Source: Symsagittifera roscoffensis (Eukaryota; Xenacoelomorpha; Acoela; Convolutidae). Taken from it: 60,000 nt of DNA. The notes below the pieces were generated by a model. It made no database searches and was not told where the DNA came from. It saw only the letters and a list, made by a program, of their open reading frames with translations. The first letter of the stretch is position 1. Every line of letters starts with the position of its first letter. Below are positions 8,767 to 19,868 of the stretch, one piece after another. The stretch lies in the NCBI RefSeq assembly GCF_963678635.1, contig NC_087063.1, forward strand, positions 14,329,006 through 14,389,005, given 5' to 3'. The position numbers and the translations under genes are program-made.

Positions 8767-10540
8767 CCGAAATCACTCCAGAAGCAGCAAAAGTTGGCCT
8801 CTGAGTGTTAGACTGATAGTATCAAGTTTTGGGGAAATCCTATCTGTAGCAACGTCCATTTCTAGTAAAAAAAGAAATTCAGTCCATTTGCAACAAAAAT
8901 TAGTCAAATCTAATTGGTCGATTTGTGATGTAACGATTTATTAAACGAAATATCTACTGTTCAAACAGCATAGAAACACAACCGCAGAACAGTGACCGCT
9001 GACGTGTTGCAAGCTTTCAAAAATAGGGTAGAGCTCTACACAAAAATTAGAGACGGTTATCGCCACAGTGCGGCGGCGCTCTCGTTGCTCGCCCTCGGGC
9101 TATCCTAAGCCGAGAGCTCAAAATAATCGGCACTGAAACATTTGGCCAATTGAATTATTTTGGTACAAACTTGATTGATTTTTTATTTCGGTGCTTTGGT
9201 AGAATTGGAAAACCATCCAAATTTTTCCAAAATTAAGCGTTAGACTTTGAGTCAAAAGTGAAGTTAATGGGACCAATAAGCGTGCCTCAATTCAAATTAG
9301 AACAATTTTTCTGTGCGGGATAATCAACACGCATGAAAAATGCGTGTTACACTTCCAGCATCATTGTATGAAACGAGAAGTTTAGTTAGACTCATTTCAC
9401 TGAGACTATATATTCAAGAAAGTAAGTGGTGAGCGCCAACCTCTAAGAACACAATTATCAGGACTTCAACCCCCCAGAATAACGTCTTTTGAAAATTGGT
9501 CTGAATAAAAAACCACCCCGAGCATAAATATTCTTTATTTTCTTCAATAATTAGGAGTTTGTGCACTGGGATTTGTCGTCGAGTAATCTGCCTTTAAGCC
9601 GAAAACTGCATTTTAAAGTGGGATTGGCATTTTGTGAACGGTCTCCGCAAATTTTTTGCAGAGCTTGCTCATATTTTGTGGAATCCACTTACAAATGTGT
9701 GATCACAAAAACTTTGTCGCTAACAAAGGTTATTTTTGCTCAAAACGGATTTTGCAAACCAACATTTTTAATCGTGGGCTCCGCAAAAGTTTGGTTAGTG
9801 TAAAATTTGTCGTATGAATTACTTTGAAATCAATTTCAACACAATTTTGTCAATTTTTGCGAGTTTAAACTTAAAACTTAAAAAAAATAGCCTCAAAAAC
9901 AATTGATTCCAAAAAACGGTATCTAGACTGCGTGTTGATTTCATGCTACATTGTAACTGCAAACAAGACATTTTTTGCGGAATTTAAATAATACAGCTTG
10001 ACAAGTTTTGATTTTCGATCATTTTTTGGGACTATCATGTCTTAGACCCCTCAGAAAAACACAAATTCCGCAAAATTTGGAATTTACGGTGAAGGACGGA
10101 AATTGGTTACAATTTTTTGGCTTCTAGAATGAAGAGCCTGAATGGGGTGGCAATTTTTCAACAAATTTTTTTATTTTTTCCAAAAATACTAAAATAATAT
10201 GAATTTTTCAAAAAAAAACAGGCCAAAAAAGGCGTTGTTATGCACAACATTTTCCATAAAAAATGCGTTTTTTTTGGCGCGCGCTCTTCTCTCAAATTTA
10301 TTTATAATGACGCAATTTTTTTCTCTAAATTTGTGTTTTTAAGCAAACTATTGAACATTTTTCAAATTTTTTATTTAATAAAAACTCTCAGAGATTCATT
10401 GATTACTTTAACCTTAACTTAAAGGTAACTTAAGATAACGCAAAAAAAATAATTACGCTCAGTTGAAACAATTTAAACAGAAAAACTCAGAAAAAATTAG
10501 CTAGTCATTTTCCATAGCAATTCGCTTCTCTTCAGCATTA
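8767..10540. other. Intronic DNA, no gene seen
   Basis: AT-rich with many homopolymers. A short GC-richer patch at about 9040-9120 and a palindromic GTAGAGCTCTAC at 9028-9039 stand out. Frames up to 80 codons (for example 9561-9803) have no recognisable domain. Confidence 0.5.
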
Positions 10541-10547
10541 CAGAAAT

Positions 10548-10566
10548 GGCTCTTTTCCAGTCCCCC
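10548..10566. mobile_element. MITE family A, left end; element interrupted by BEL-2
   Basis: GGCTCTTTTCCAGTCCCCC at 10548-10566 is a family A terminal repeat. Its missing body and right end lie across BEL-2 at 18949-19147. The 5-bp CCCCC at 10562-10566 is the left copy of the BEL-2 target duplication. Confidence 0.8.
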
Positions 10567-10811
10567 TATAAAAAACAAAAATGAAATTTTTTCTAGTTTA
10601 CACACAGTGTACTTGAGTCTTTTTTGCTTTGAACATTGATTTGACAATAAATTAGTTGGTTGCACGTGTTTGGTAACTCAGTTTTGCATTTTTCTCAATT
10701 TTCTGTTTGCTGAGTTCTAGTTTTCAATAGCTTTCTCGGAGTTTTCCTGATTACGTGTGAAAAGTTGAAGTCATCTAAGATGGTTATCAATTGTCAAATT
10801 GGAATAGAACA
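10567..10811 (-). repeat. BEL-2 3' LTR
   Basis: 245 bp. On the element strand it begins TGTTCTATTCC and ends TTTTTTATA. It aligns along its whole length with 18701-18943, sharing blocks such as CTAGTTTACAC, GTGTACTTGAGT and GAAGTCATCTAAGATGG. Directly bordered by the CCCCC target duplication at 10562-10566. Confidence 0.9.
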
Positions 10812-10928
10812 CTCCGTCCTTTTTTCCAGTTGCAAAATAAATTAAGAAAAAAGGCGTGGGAAAGTTCCTATTTATAAAGCTTAAAACGCTGGCTTAACGG
10901 TCTTCTAAGTGTCAATTGAAGTTATCGG

Positions 10929-11270
10929 CTATGGCTGTGGGCGCAAGGCTGATTTTGGGTGAGGCTCTCCTTTTTGTGAATCTTCGTTTGTAGGTTGATT
11001 GCAATAGTCCGGACTAACAATTGCTAGTCTAATGGCTGGTATTGACACAATTTTGTCTCTTACTTTGACGGTGTAAATGCGGGTCTGATCATCATCGGTT
11101 GGTTTGTTTCCTGTGATCCGTCCAATTGGCCATAGTCCTCGTGGCTTCATATCCTGAAGAATCCAGACAATTTCTCCTGATTTGATAGGCGGCGTCTTCT
11201 CTGCCATCGTTGTGTCCATCGTTGTCTTGGCAGCGGTGTTGGAATAAACTCCTTCATCAAGCGTTTCCAA
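10929..11270 (-). pseudogene. BEL-2 pol C-terminal domain (DUF5641-like)
   Basis: Open segment with KSGEIVWILQDMKPRGLWPI, GRITGNKPTDDDQ, then RIYTVKVRDKIVSIPAIRL. This pattern (GDIVWI..., P...WP.GRI, R...VK......RP...L) is the small DUF5641 domain at the extreme C-terminus of BEL/Pao integrases. Function in the element is unclear; it may bind DNA or chromatin. It ends about 120 bp before the 3' LTR, as expected. Confidence 0.8.
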
Positions 11271-11552
11271 ATTTGGGTTGAGAGTTGTTGGGCAAATTTC
11301 TATTGTCGACTGAGTGTTGACGGCTGTTGGGTTTGTAGGGGTGGCATTGTGGCATGCGCTCTCCCGAGAAGAAAATGATTTGGTGTGAGGGCTTCAACAT
11401 CTTCGGGCGTTGATGAAACTGTAGTGATGGGTCTTGCGTTCATGAAGTGTTCAACTTCACAAAAAACGGTGTTGAATAAGTCGTCTGTTAGATTCTGGCT
11501 TCCTATGATTGCGTAGAACGACTGATTCTTTGACTGATCTTATGAGTCGTTC

Positions 11553-12060
11553 CTATACACCTCCGAAATGAGGAGCATAGGCAGGGTTGAAGGTCAATTC
11601 AATCTGATGGTTGGCGTAGAATTGTCGGATAACATCGGCGTCGAAGTGTCTGTTGAGTTCTTTTTCGGCTGCGGTGAATTGTACCGTTGACAGAAACAGT
11701 TTTTGTATTGTCCTCTGCGTGCGAAGAATCGTCTTAAGGTATTCAAGAAGGCGTCGGCTGATTGGTTCTGGCACATCTCAAGATGTACGGCTCTTGCTGT
11801 TAGGCAAGTCATTATAACGCCGTAGCGTTTTTGTAGTTTCCTGCGGTTTTCGGAGCAAACGGTCCAAAGAGATCTTATCCTGTTTGTTGAAACGGAAAGG
11901 GTTTATCTTTTGCAAATCTGAAGGCGAATATGGGCGCGAGTTCCGGCTGTAGTCCAGTGGCCTGTTGTCGTTGGCAGTCGTAACAGTTTTTTATGATCCT
12001 GTCAATGTGTGCGCGAACACAGTGAATTCAATACTCGTTTTGAAGATTATTTTTCAAGTG
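11553..12060 (-). pseudogene. BEL-2 integrase core, frameshifted
   Basis: Reading right to left: CYDCQRQQATGLQPELAPI and FAKDKPFPFQQTG (linker and core start), LTARAVHLEMCQNQSADAFL (core), FTAAEKELNRHFDADVIRQF, then FNPAYAPHFGGV followed by a TAG stop and ERL. The stop replaces the aromatic residue before the catalytic Glu. The block around the second catalytic Asp changes frame, so the enzyme is dead. Confidence 0.8.
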
Positions 12061-12069
12061 CTGGCGTGG

Positions 12070-13070
12070 CTACTGCTGGTTGTCTTTGTGGGTTTGTCCT
12101 ATAAAGAGGTGAACTGCTGGTTGGTTTCCATCAAGGATAAGCGGGTATTTTATGCAATAGTCCAATTGAGATTTCTCGAGGCGTCCACGTGATCGCAAGA
12201 GTCCGTCTTCGTCTAGAAATGGTGACAGATGTCGAAGTCTGCTCTGGTTGCGTCTGCTTGAAGATAAAATTCTTTGCGGCAATCATGTTGTTGCTTGTCA
12301 GTTCGGTTGTCGTGTTTTGGTTGTGAGAGTGTAGTCCTTTATCTTTAAAAATCCTGGCGGCACGCATCCCGTATGCGGTTGTTGGGAGAATTTTTGTCCG
12401 TTTGGAGAATCTGCTGTGGTCGATGAAACTTTGTGCTGTCTTTTGGGTGGAAGCTTGAAAAGCTAGCACTGGGGTTGTTGCTATTTCATCCTTGTATCCA
12501 GTTCGATCGTTAAATTGCAAGGTATCCGTATTGGCGTCATTTAATTGTAGCTTCGGCCAGTTGCATTCTGGTTCACTTATAAATTTTGGTCCGGTGAACC
12601 ATCTTGACTTGTTACTGAATTCCGATAGGGGTATTCCACGGGCTCCGTCGTCTGCTGGGTTAAGGGGTCTTGGGCAATGTCTCCATTGACTCGCTTGAGT
12701 GCTTTCCAAAATTTCAGCAATTCTGTGAGCCACAAAAATTTGTGCTGTCGGTCCACATATGCGTAGAGCTGATTTTAATCCTTTGTTCACTGCGAATGAA
12801 CTTTGCGAGGCGAGCAGCAAAAACTGCGGCTTCTAGTTCCAATTTAATTATTGTGTGTTGTTTTAGAGGTGCCACTCGAGCTTTTCCTAGAACAAAGGCG
12901 CTGCTGAATTGTCGAGTGGCACTGTTGCTGTATACAAAATAGGCGACGGCTGCTAGGGCGCTGTAGGAGGCATCTGAAAAAACATGAACAGCGATGTTAT
13001 CGTAGCTATATCCAAAATCGTGTCGAGGTATTTCCACTCTGTAGATCGTTTCTCTCGTCGAGAAGCTCAA
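12070..13070 (-). pseudogene. BEL-2 RNase H-like domain and integrase zinc region, frameshifted
   Basis: At 12714-13070: VHVFSDASYSALAAVAYF, FVLGKARVAPLK, KLELEAAVFAARLA and HMWTDSTN, the RNase H acidic-residue blocks. A frame change follows at about 12780. The next frame (12131-12820) has FVAHRIAEILEST, RPLNPADDGARGIPLSEF and GPKF, the usual spacer. Another change at about 12240 leads to FLDEDGLLRSRGRLEKS, which starts the integrase HHCC region. Confidence 0.82.
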
Positions 13071-13935
13071 AAAGTTCAGGTACCGTTTCTCGTGTTTTAT
13101 GGTCGTCCCACTTCATTCCTTTTCTCCAAATTGCTTGCTGGATTGTTTGTAGTGCTAGGTGCTGCTATTCTAATTGGGTCAAAGATTGAAGAAGCTGCGC
13201 AAAATAAGTTCCAGTGTGTAAGTTTCTTCTGGGCGAGTTCGTTAATTTTGTCAGTAGTGAAACTAAGCGTATCGTTTTTTACTCTCCATCTTATTCCGAG
13301 AACTCGCTTGAAGAATTTGGGTTCCTTGGTTTCGTCTACGGTGATGGATCTATGTTCTTCTGGTATTGTTCGCAGAATTCTGTAAATCGTAGTGATCCAC
13401 TTCGTCAGATTGAAGCTTCCTTGTTGTAGTACGTGTCAAAGGTCTTCTATGATTTTCACTGCGGTGTCAATGTCGTCGGTGGCTTCGAAGAATTCGTCCA
13501 TGGAGAAATTCTCGAAGACAACTTTTTTGATGTGGGGATGGTTTTCATTATAGTCGTCTGCGCAATTTCTTAATGCGTAAATTGCACAAGTAGTAGAACA
13601 TTTGGCTCCAAAGACGAAACGAGTGTACTCAAAAAATTCGGGTTCTTCCGCTCCCCAGAGAAAACGAAGAAATTTTCTGTCTTAGGGGTAAACAGAAACC
13701 TGCATATACATCCCTTCAATGTCGGCAGTGATGGGATGCTTTCCTTCGCGAAACCGGAGAATTACTCTAGAAGATTGCAGAGCAAGTCAGGTCCAGTGAG
13801 AAGCATATCATTCAGACAAGTTCTTTTAAATTTGGATTTGGCATTAGAAACACGGCGAAATTTTCCGGGCTTGTTTGGGTTGATTATGCCATATTCAGGT
13901 AAAATCCATCCTGTCGAAGGTATTTCGTCTGGCTC
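13071..13935 (-). pseudogene. BEL-2 reverse transcriptase, inactivated
   Basis: Reverse-complement reading gives INPNKPGKFRRV, LLTGPDLLCNLLE, then VVFENFSMDEFFEATDD where family members have a YMDDFL-type box. The catalytic YMDD therefore reads SMDE, so the second aspartate is lost. Stops and frame shifts occur around 13440, 13570 and 13690. Identity as Pao RT is secure; enzymatic function is not possible in this copy. Confidence 0.82.
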
Positions 13936-14574
13936 TAATTGAGATCTTGGTCAATTGTATTCTGGTAGAGAACCAAATTTTCTGAATTCGTGGTAAATTG
14001 TATTTTCATCCGGTTGTATTGGGCAATTGCTGCTTCATAGTTGTTGGGAAGATTTGCATTTGGTTTCAACAGAAGTCCAAGTTGATAGCGGTTGCCGTAA
14101 AATGAAATGGTTTTCCGAAGTGTTTGCATAGCGTGTCTTTCGTCCGATGACATCGTTATTTCAGGTGATGTGGCATAGGTTTCCATTCGCCAGAATGAAG
14201 CGAGAAGATTCGAGATTTGTGTGTCGCCAGTTGATATCTGTATTCGGGTGGCTGTTGCTTGGTGGCTGTTCCTTGGTGGCTTGAGAAGTATCCAATGTCG
14301 TTGTTCTTTCCTGCTATTGTCCATCCTAGGGCTGTAAGGACTGCTCGAGGAACATTTTGATTTCCTTTGATGCTGGTCTTTGGGCTGATGATGTCAATAT
14401 TGTCCGTTCCAATCACAAGGGATACGTCGTTGTTGCTGAAGTCTGGAAAACATATATCCTTAAGGTGGTCGTATTGGCTGCAGATGTCGTTCAACTTTTC
14501 GGGATCCACTGCATTCAAGTTGATGTTCGCTTTGATTAAAACATAAGTTAGTTCAAACGCTAAAGTGTCATTTC
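13936..14574 (-). pseudogene. BEL-2 protease C-terminus and protease-RT linker
   Basis: The frame running right to left from 14599 contains VSLVIGTDNIDIISPKTS and NVPRAVLTALGWTIAGKN, the DUF1758 signature (IG.D, GW...G). The next frame (13935-14324) has DERHAMQTLRKTISFYGNRY and LGLLLKPNANLPNNYEAA, the linker before RT. The fused DITVQSF segment at 14580-14599 continues into tandem unit 1. Confidence 0.78.
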
Positions 14575-15793
14575 CAAATGACTGAACTGTAATATCCACT
14601 GTCTTAGCCTCTATCGTTTGCGAGTTGAAGAAACATCCAAAGAGAAGTTGTTCCTGATGGTTAGTTTCCTCCAGTTGAAGATATGTAGCTGTCGGTTGCG
14701 ATATATAGCTGTTTGTATTTCCTGTATCCAGAAAGGCGTAATGGTGCGGTGTCGTGATGATACTGGTAAAATTAGCAGCAGTGAGCTGTTGATTCTTGAT
14801 ATCTTTTTTTGGCTGGCAAGATTGTTGACTTGATTCGGGCGCTGGTTTGGATTAAACTTTGGTGTTCTTTGTGTTCGTTGTCCGTCGTGTAGAGTTGTGT
14901 GATGCTGCTGATTGCATTTGCTGCATGTGTGCTATTATGGGCAGTCTTTCACTTGATGTTGGCCAAAGCAGTTGAAATAAACTTTCTTTTCCGAAACGAG
15001 TCTCTTCTTCTCTTCCAAAGATGAATTCTGATACTTGCTGCAGTATGCTGCGTGGTGAGTTTGTCCGTCGAAGGGACATGGGGGTCGGGCATCCGCACTC
15101 CAATTTTGAGAAGTTTTCTGTGAAGGCTGGTTGGTTGATGGTCGAGATCCGTCTGCGTGTCGAAGTCTTGGCGCTATTTGTTGTCAATCGCTCGAGTCCA
15201 GTGTCATTTGCTGCGGTTGCATAGGTCGTAAGTGATCGCATGCTAATGCAAACTGTCTTATCCAGTCGTTGAAGGCGATGAGATTAGGCTGGTTGATCGT
15301 CTGGAAGGTGATGTACTGTGTCCGCTGAAGCTGCTGATGGTGTTGCAATTTGCTGACGGCGAATTGTACGTATATTGTAGAGTTCAAATCGTCTTTGAAC
15401 CCAAGCTTACGAAGCGTTTCAACCTTGTCACTGATGAATGTGGAACATTCCGTGTACGAATCCCTGCGATGAGTTGATGGTTGCTTGAAGCTCTGTATTC
15501 TGATGACGAATTCACTGATGATGATGTCGGGTCGTCCATATCGTCGTCGTAGTTCATGGAGGGCAGCGTTGTACATAGTGCTTTTGCATGAGTAACCAGA
15601 AATAGCTTGATTTGACTTTCCAGTCGTTAAAGTCTGCAGATGAGTCATCTTTTTGGGGTCCAAAATGGGTTGATTATGGAATATTGCTTCGAAGAGTCCG
15701 AACCACATGCTCCATTTCATAGGATTTTTGTCAAATGGCTCGATTTTTACTTTTGGGGGTCTAGTCATGAGACTGTAGTTTATTCGCGACTGT
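14575..15793 (-). repeat. BEL-2 internal tandem unit 1 (gag capsid to protease start)
   Basis: About 1219 bp encoding, right to left, a DUF1759-like capsid region (RPPKVKIEPFDKNPMKWSMW), a CX2CX3HX4C zinc knuckle in another frame (CFNCFGQHQVKDC) with two stops (TAA TAG) directly after it, a second CX2CX4HX4H cluster, and the start of the protease ending DITVQSF. Unit 2 is nearly identical. The 7-bp linker TTATTCG separates the units. Confidence 0.9.
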
Positions 15794-15800
15794 TTATTCG

Positions 15801-17016
15801 CAAATGACTGAACTGTAATATCCACTGTCTTAGCCTCTATCGTTTGCGAGTTGAAGAAACATCCAAAGAGAAGTTGTTCCTGATGGTTAGTTTCCTCCAG
15901 TTGAAGATATGTAGCTGTCGGTTGCGATATATAGCGGTTTGTATTTCCTGTATCCAGAAAGGCGTAATGGTGTGGTGTCGTGATGATACTGGTAAAATTA
16001 GCAGCAGTGAGCTGTTGATTCTTGATATCTTTTTTTGGCTGGCAAGATTGTTGACTTGATTCGGGCGCTGGTTTGGATTAAACTTTGGTGTTCTTTGTGT
16101 TCGTTGTCCGTCGTGTAGAGTTGTGTGATGCTGCTGATTGCATTTGCTGCATGTGTGCTATTATGGGCAGTCTTTCACTTGATGTTGGCCAAGGCAGTTG
16201 AAACAAATTTTCTTTTCCGAAACGAGTCTCTTCTTTTCCAAAGATGAACTCTGATACTTGCTGCAGTATGCTGCGTGGTGAGTTTGTCCGTCGAAGGGAC
16301 ATGGGGGTCGGGCATCCGCACTCCAATTTTGAGAAGTTTTCTGTGAAGGCTGGTTGGTTGATGGTCGAGATCCGTCTGCGTGTCGAAGTCTTGGCGCTAT
16401 TTGTTGTCAATCGCTCGAGTCCAGTGTCATTTGCTGCGGTTGCATAGGTCGTAAGTGATCGCATGCTAATGCAAACTGTCTTATCCAGTCGTTGAAGGCG
16501 ATGAGATTAGGCTGGTTGATCGTCTGGGCGTTGATGTACTGTGTCCGCTGAAGCTGCTGATGGTGTTGCAATTTGCTGACGGCGAATTGTACGTATATTG
16601 TAGAGTTCAAATCGTCTTTGAACCCAAGCTTACGAAGCATTTCAACCTTGTCACTGATGAATGTGGAACATTCCGTGTACGAATCCCTGCGATGAGTTGA
16701 TGGTTGCTTGAAGCTCTGTATTCTGATGACGAATTCACTGATGATGATGTCGGGTCGTCCATATCGTCGTCGTAGTTCATGGAGGGCAGCGTTGTACATA
16801 GTGCTTTTGCATGAGTAACCAGAAATAGCTTGATTTGACTTTCCAGTCGTTAAAGTCTGCAGATGAGTCATCTTTTTGGGGTCCAAAATGGGTTGATTAT
16901 GGAATATTGCTTCGAAGAGTCCGAACCACATGCTCCATTTCATAGGATTTTTGTCAAACGGCTCGATTTTTACTTTTGGGGGTCTAGTCATGAGACTGTA
17001 GTTTATTCGCGACTGT
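15801..17016 (-). repeat. BEL-2 internal tandem unit 2
   Basis: About 1216 bp, roughly 99% identical by eye to unit 1. One 3-bp indel (TCTTCTCTTCC versus TCTTTTCC) and about a dozen substitutions separate them. The same TAA TAG pair follows the zinc knuckle, so these stops were present before the duplication. Linker TTATTCG at 17017-17023 leads to unit 3. Confidence 0.9.
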
Positions 17017-17023
17017 TTATTCG

Positions 17024-18173
17024 CAAATGACTGAACTGTAATATCCACTGTCTTAGCCTCTATCGTTTGCGAGTTGAAGAAACATCCAAAGAGAAGTTGT
17101 TCCTGATGGTTAGTTTCCTCCAGTTGAAGATATGTAGCTGTCGGTTGCGATATATAGCTGTTTGTATTTCCTGTATCCAGAAAGGCGTAATGGTGTGGTG
17201 TCGTGATGATACTGGTAAAATTAGCAGCAGTGAGCTGTTGATTCTTGATATCTTTTTTTGGCTGGCAAGATTGTTGACTTGACTCGGGCGCTGGTTTGGA
17301 TTAAACTTTGGTGTTCTTTGTGTTCGTTGTCCGTCGTGTAGAGTTGTGTGATGCTGCTGATTGCATTTGCTGCATGTGTGCTATTATGGGCAGTCTTTCA
17401 CTTGATGTTGGCCAAGGCAGTTAAAACAAATTTTCTTTTCCGAAACGAGTCTCTTCTTTTCCAAAGATGAATTCTGATACTTGCTGCAGTATGCTGCGTG
17501 GTGAGTTTGTCCGTCGAAGTGACATGGGGGTCGGGCATCCGCACTCCAATTTTGAGAAGTTTTCTGTGAAGGCTGGTTGGTTGATGGTCGAGATCCGTCT
17601 GCGTGTCGAAGTCTTGGCGCTATTTGTTGTCAATCGCTCGAGTCCAGTGTCATTTGCTGCGGTTGCATAGGTCGGAAGTGATCGCATGCTAATGCAAACT
17701 GTCTTATCCAGTCGTTGAAGGCGATGAGATTAGGCTGGTTGATCGTCTGGGCGGTGATGTACTGTATCCGCTGAAGCTGCTGATGGTGTTGCCATTTGCT
17801 GACGGCGAATTGTACGTATATTGTAGAGTTCAAATCGTCTTTGAACCCAAGCGTACGAAGCGTTTCAACCTTGTTACTGATGAATGTGGAACATTCCGTG
17901 TACGAATCCCTGCGATGAGTTGATGGTTGCTTGAAGCTCTGTATTCTGATGACGAAGTCACTGATGATGATGTCGGGTCGTCCATATCGTCGTCGTAGTT
18001 CATGGAGGGCAGCGTTGTACATAGTCATCTTTTTGGGGTCCAAAATGGGTTGATTATGGAATATTGCTTCGAAGAGTCCGAACCACATGCTCCATTTCAT
18101 AGGATTTTTGTCAAATGGCTCGATTTTTACTTTTGGGGGTCTAGTCATGAGACTGTAGTTTATTCGCGACTGT
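17024..18173 (-). repeat. BEL-2 internal tandem unit 3 (with internal deletion)
   Basis: 1150 bp. Identical arrangement to units 1 and 2, but a 63-bp in-frame stretch is missing in the capsid region near 18024 (the segment containing HLQTLTTGKSNQ). This unit joins the ancestral gag N-terminus at 18174, so it carries the original 5' junction. Confidence 0.88.
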
Positions 18174-18685
18174 CCGTTTCTTGATGTCAGAGAAACTGCT
18201 GCTGAAATGAAATGCTGTTCTGTAACTATGTTGAAGCTGAGGCTTGCGTTGGTGTTGTCGTGTTCTGATTGTTGAAGCGGTGGTCTGTTTATTTCGAAAC
18301 TTGTCTGGGGGAATTGCTGCTGAGTATCTCGGCTCAGTTTTTTGTCCTCTACTGTTTTCTGAGCTAATGACTGGGCTGATGGCTGCTGCCGGATAATGTT
18401 GACGTCTGGTAGAGCCTCTATCTAGTATTGGCTGTTGCTGAACTGAATCAGCTGTGTGGGGGGCTTGAACTGTGGTGGCATTAGTGTTCTGCTGTTGTGG
18501 AGTTGTCTCTGCTGTATTTTCTTGTAGCATCTGTCTAAATTCATCCATGATGTCGCCGTGTTCGTCTTGTATATCAGTGAAGCAGTTGATGAGATCTGCA
18601 AAATAAGTGATCCTTGGTTGGCACTAAAGACAAACTGTGCTTCCAGCCTGGTCAAGGGGTAGAGCAAGGGTGTGGTTTCTGGCAA
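18141..18685 (-). pseudogene. BEL-2 gag N-terminal region
   Basis: Two overlapping frames (18422-18685 and 18141-18548) share the space between the primer-binding site and the capsid region. The second starts MDEFRQMLQENTAETTPQQQ, is Gln/Thr/Pro-rich, and runs directly into the DUF1759-like segment by a frame change near 18150. The N-terminus of BEL gag is poorly conserved, so the exact start is unsure. Confidence 0.6.
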
Positions 18686-18700
18686 TTTAGCTGAGTGCCA
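18681..18700 (-). promoter_or_regulatory. BEL-2 primer-binding site
   Basis: Immediately inside the 5' LTR, the element strand reads TGGCACTCAGCTAAATTGCC. The leading TGG is complementary to a tRNA 3' CCA, as expected for priming minus-strand synthesis. The matching tRNA (3' end GAGTGCCA) is not identified. Confidence 0.65.
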
Positions 18701-18943
18701 TATAGAAAACGAAAATGTAATCTTTTCTAGTTTACACGGTGTACTTGAGTTTTTCTTGCTTTGAACATTGATTTGATCATAAATTAATTGGTTGCATGTG
18801 TTTGGTAATTCAGTTTTGCATTTTTCCCAATTTTGTATTTATTGAGTTCTGATTTTCAATTTCTTTCCCGGAGTTTTTCTGATTACATGTGAAAATATGA
18901 AGTCATCTAAGATGGTTGTCAATTGTCAAATTGGCATATAACA
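18701..18943 (-). repeat. BEL-2 5' LTR
   Basis: 243 bp, starting TGTTATATGCC on the element strand and ending TTTTCTATA directly before the primer-binding site. Aligns with the left LTR with scattered substitutions and a 2-bp indel. The CCCCC duplication follows at 18944-18948. It should hold the element promoter; no TATA assignment was attempted. Confidence 0.9.
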
Positions 18944-18948
18944 CCCCC

Positions 18949-19147
18949 TTGATTTTTTTGGAAATTCAATTTATAAAAGTCTAATTAAAATGGTCTCTTA
19001 CATTAAAAATTGCATTGTAACGTGTCAGCGTGAACAGGTGAAAATTTTTACATCATTTCTTACACGTAAAATGCCCTACAACAATTTTTGAACCGCTTAA
19101 TAATGCAATTTTAATTGTTACGAGGGGAGTGGGAAACTGGAAAAGAG
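18949..19147. mobile_element. MITE family A, body and right end of the copy split by BEL-2
   Basis: Matches the reverse complement of 7864-8088 block by block: AACGTGTCAGCGTGAACAG, ACATCATTTCTTACACG, CAATTTTTGAACCGC. It ends GGGGAGTGGGAAACTGGAAAAGAG. With 10548-10566 it makes one MITE into which BEL-2 inserted at a poly-C tract. Confidence 0.82.
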
Positions 19148-19868
19148 TTTCAAAATTTAACGTTCAGCGTAAAATCTTAAAAGTTTTATAGCTTACGTTT
19201 TAACTTGTTTTGGTTACACAGTTCTGGTCAAGAGTTATTTACCTAATCTAATCACGGATTGGTCTGCCAGTAAAAATGAATAATTCCTGTTCGATAAAAA
19301 TTATTGGGATTTTTCTAAATTATTTTTTGAGAAATTTTTTTCTCTTTGAGCGTTTTTTTTTTTCTGCGTTTTTTTTTCTTCAAATTTTTGACTTTTCTCG
19401 GAAAATATCCTCCCAAATCTGACATTTTGGTTTCAATGGCTGGAATGGGTTGTGAAAAGCTCCTCTGTACAAGCGGTAGCCCCAAAGTTGTTCAACACAA
19501 AAAGTTATGTCCCTCGACAAAAACCAACTTTTTTTAACAATGACTTTTCTCAAAAACTACCCTCCGGAATCTGAGATTTTGGTTTCAATATGTAGAGCGA
19601 GTTGTGAAAAACTCTGCTGCTTAAACGGTTAAAATCAAATTTTCTTACACAAAAAGTCATGATCCTCCGAATTCATAAAACTAAAAATTGCCCTCAAGCT
19701 GATTACCTAACAGCAAAAAAGTTTGTCTATAAATGGTTTCATAGTTATACTAATCGCTCAATAACCTCTCGTAAGCAACGAGAGGTTGATTCTAATTTGC
19801 AGAATAGTCTGCAAGTAATATTCGGTACTGTTTTAGAATAAAACCAGTGTTGCAGGACAAAAACAGGG
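19148..19868. other. Intronic DNA, no gene seen
   Basis: AT-rich. Two related sentences of sequence, around 19380-19510 and 19540-19670, share CTCAAAAACTACCCTCC/CTCGGAAAATATCCTCC, then CAAATCTGACATTTTGGTTTC/GGAATCTGAGATTTTGGTTTC and TTGTGAAAA, so a diverged tandem repeat of about 150 bp is present. Confidence 0.5.

Larger units (their letters stand above)
10567..18943 (-). mobile_element. BEL/Pao LTR retrotransposon 2 (BEL-2), full insertion with both LTRs
   Basis: Flanking LTRs (10567-10811 and 18701-18943), a CCCCC duplication on both sides and a - strand order of gag, knuckles, DUF1758 protease, RT, RNase H, integrase and DUF5641 define a complete BEL/Pao insertion of 8377 bp. The LTRs differ at roughly one position in ten by eye, so the insertion is old. 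Pol is broken by many frameshifts and stops. The gag-protease segment is present three times in tandem (14575-18173). It sits within intron 2 of protease 1, antisense to it. Confidence 0.93.

Noticed and set aside
9000-9120. GC-richer patch as a coding exon or RNA gene
   Set aside because: No long frame, no splice-site pair and no foldable RNA family pattern recognised.
14618-17282. + strand frames starting MRVEETSKEKLFLM and MNSDTCCSMLRGEF in each BEL-2 unit
   Set aside because: Antisense shadows of gag/protease repeated three times because the DNA is repeated.
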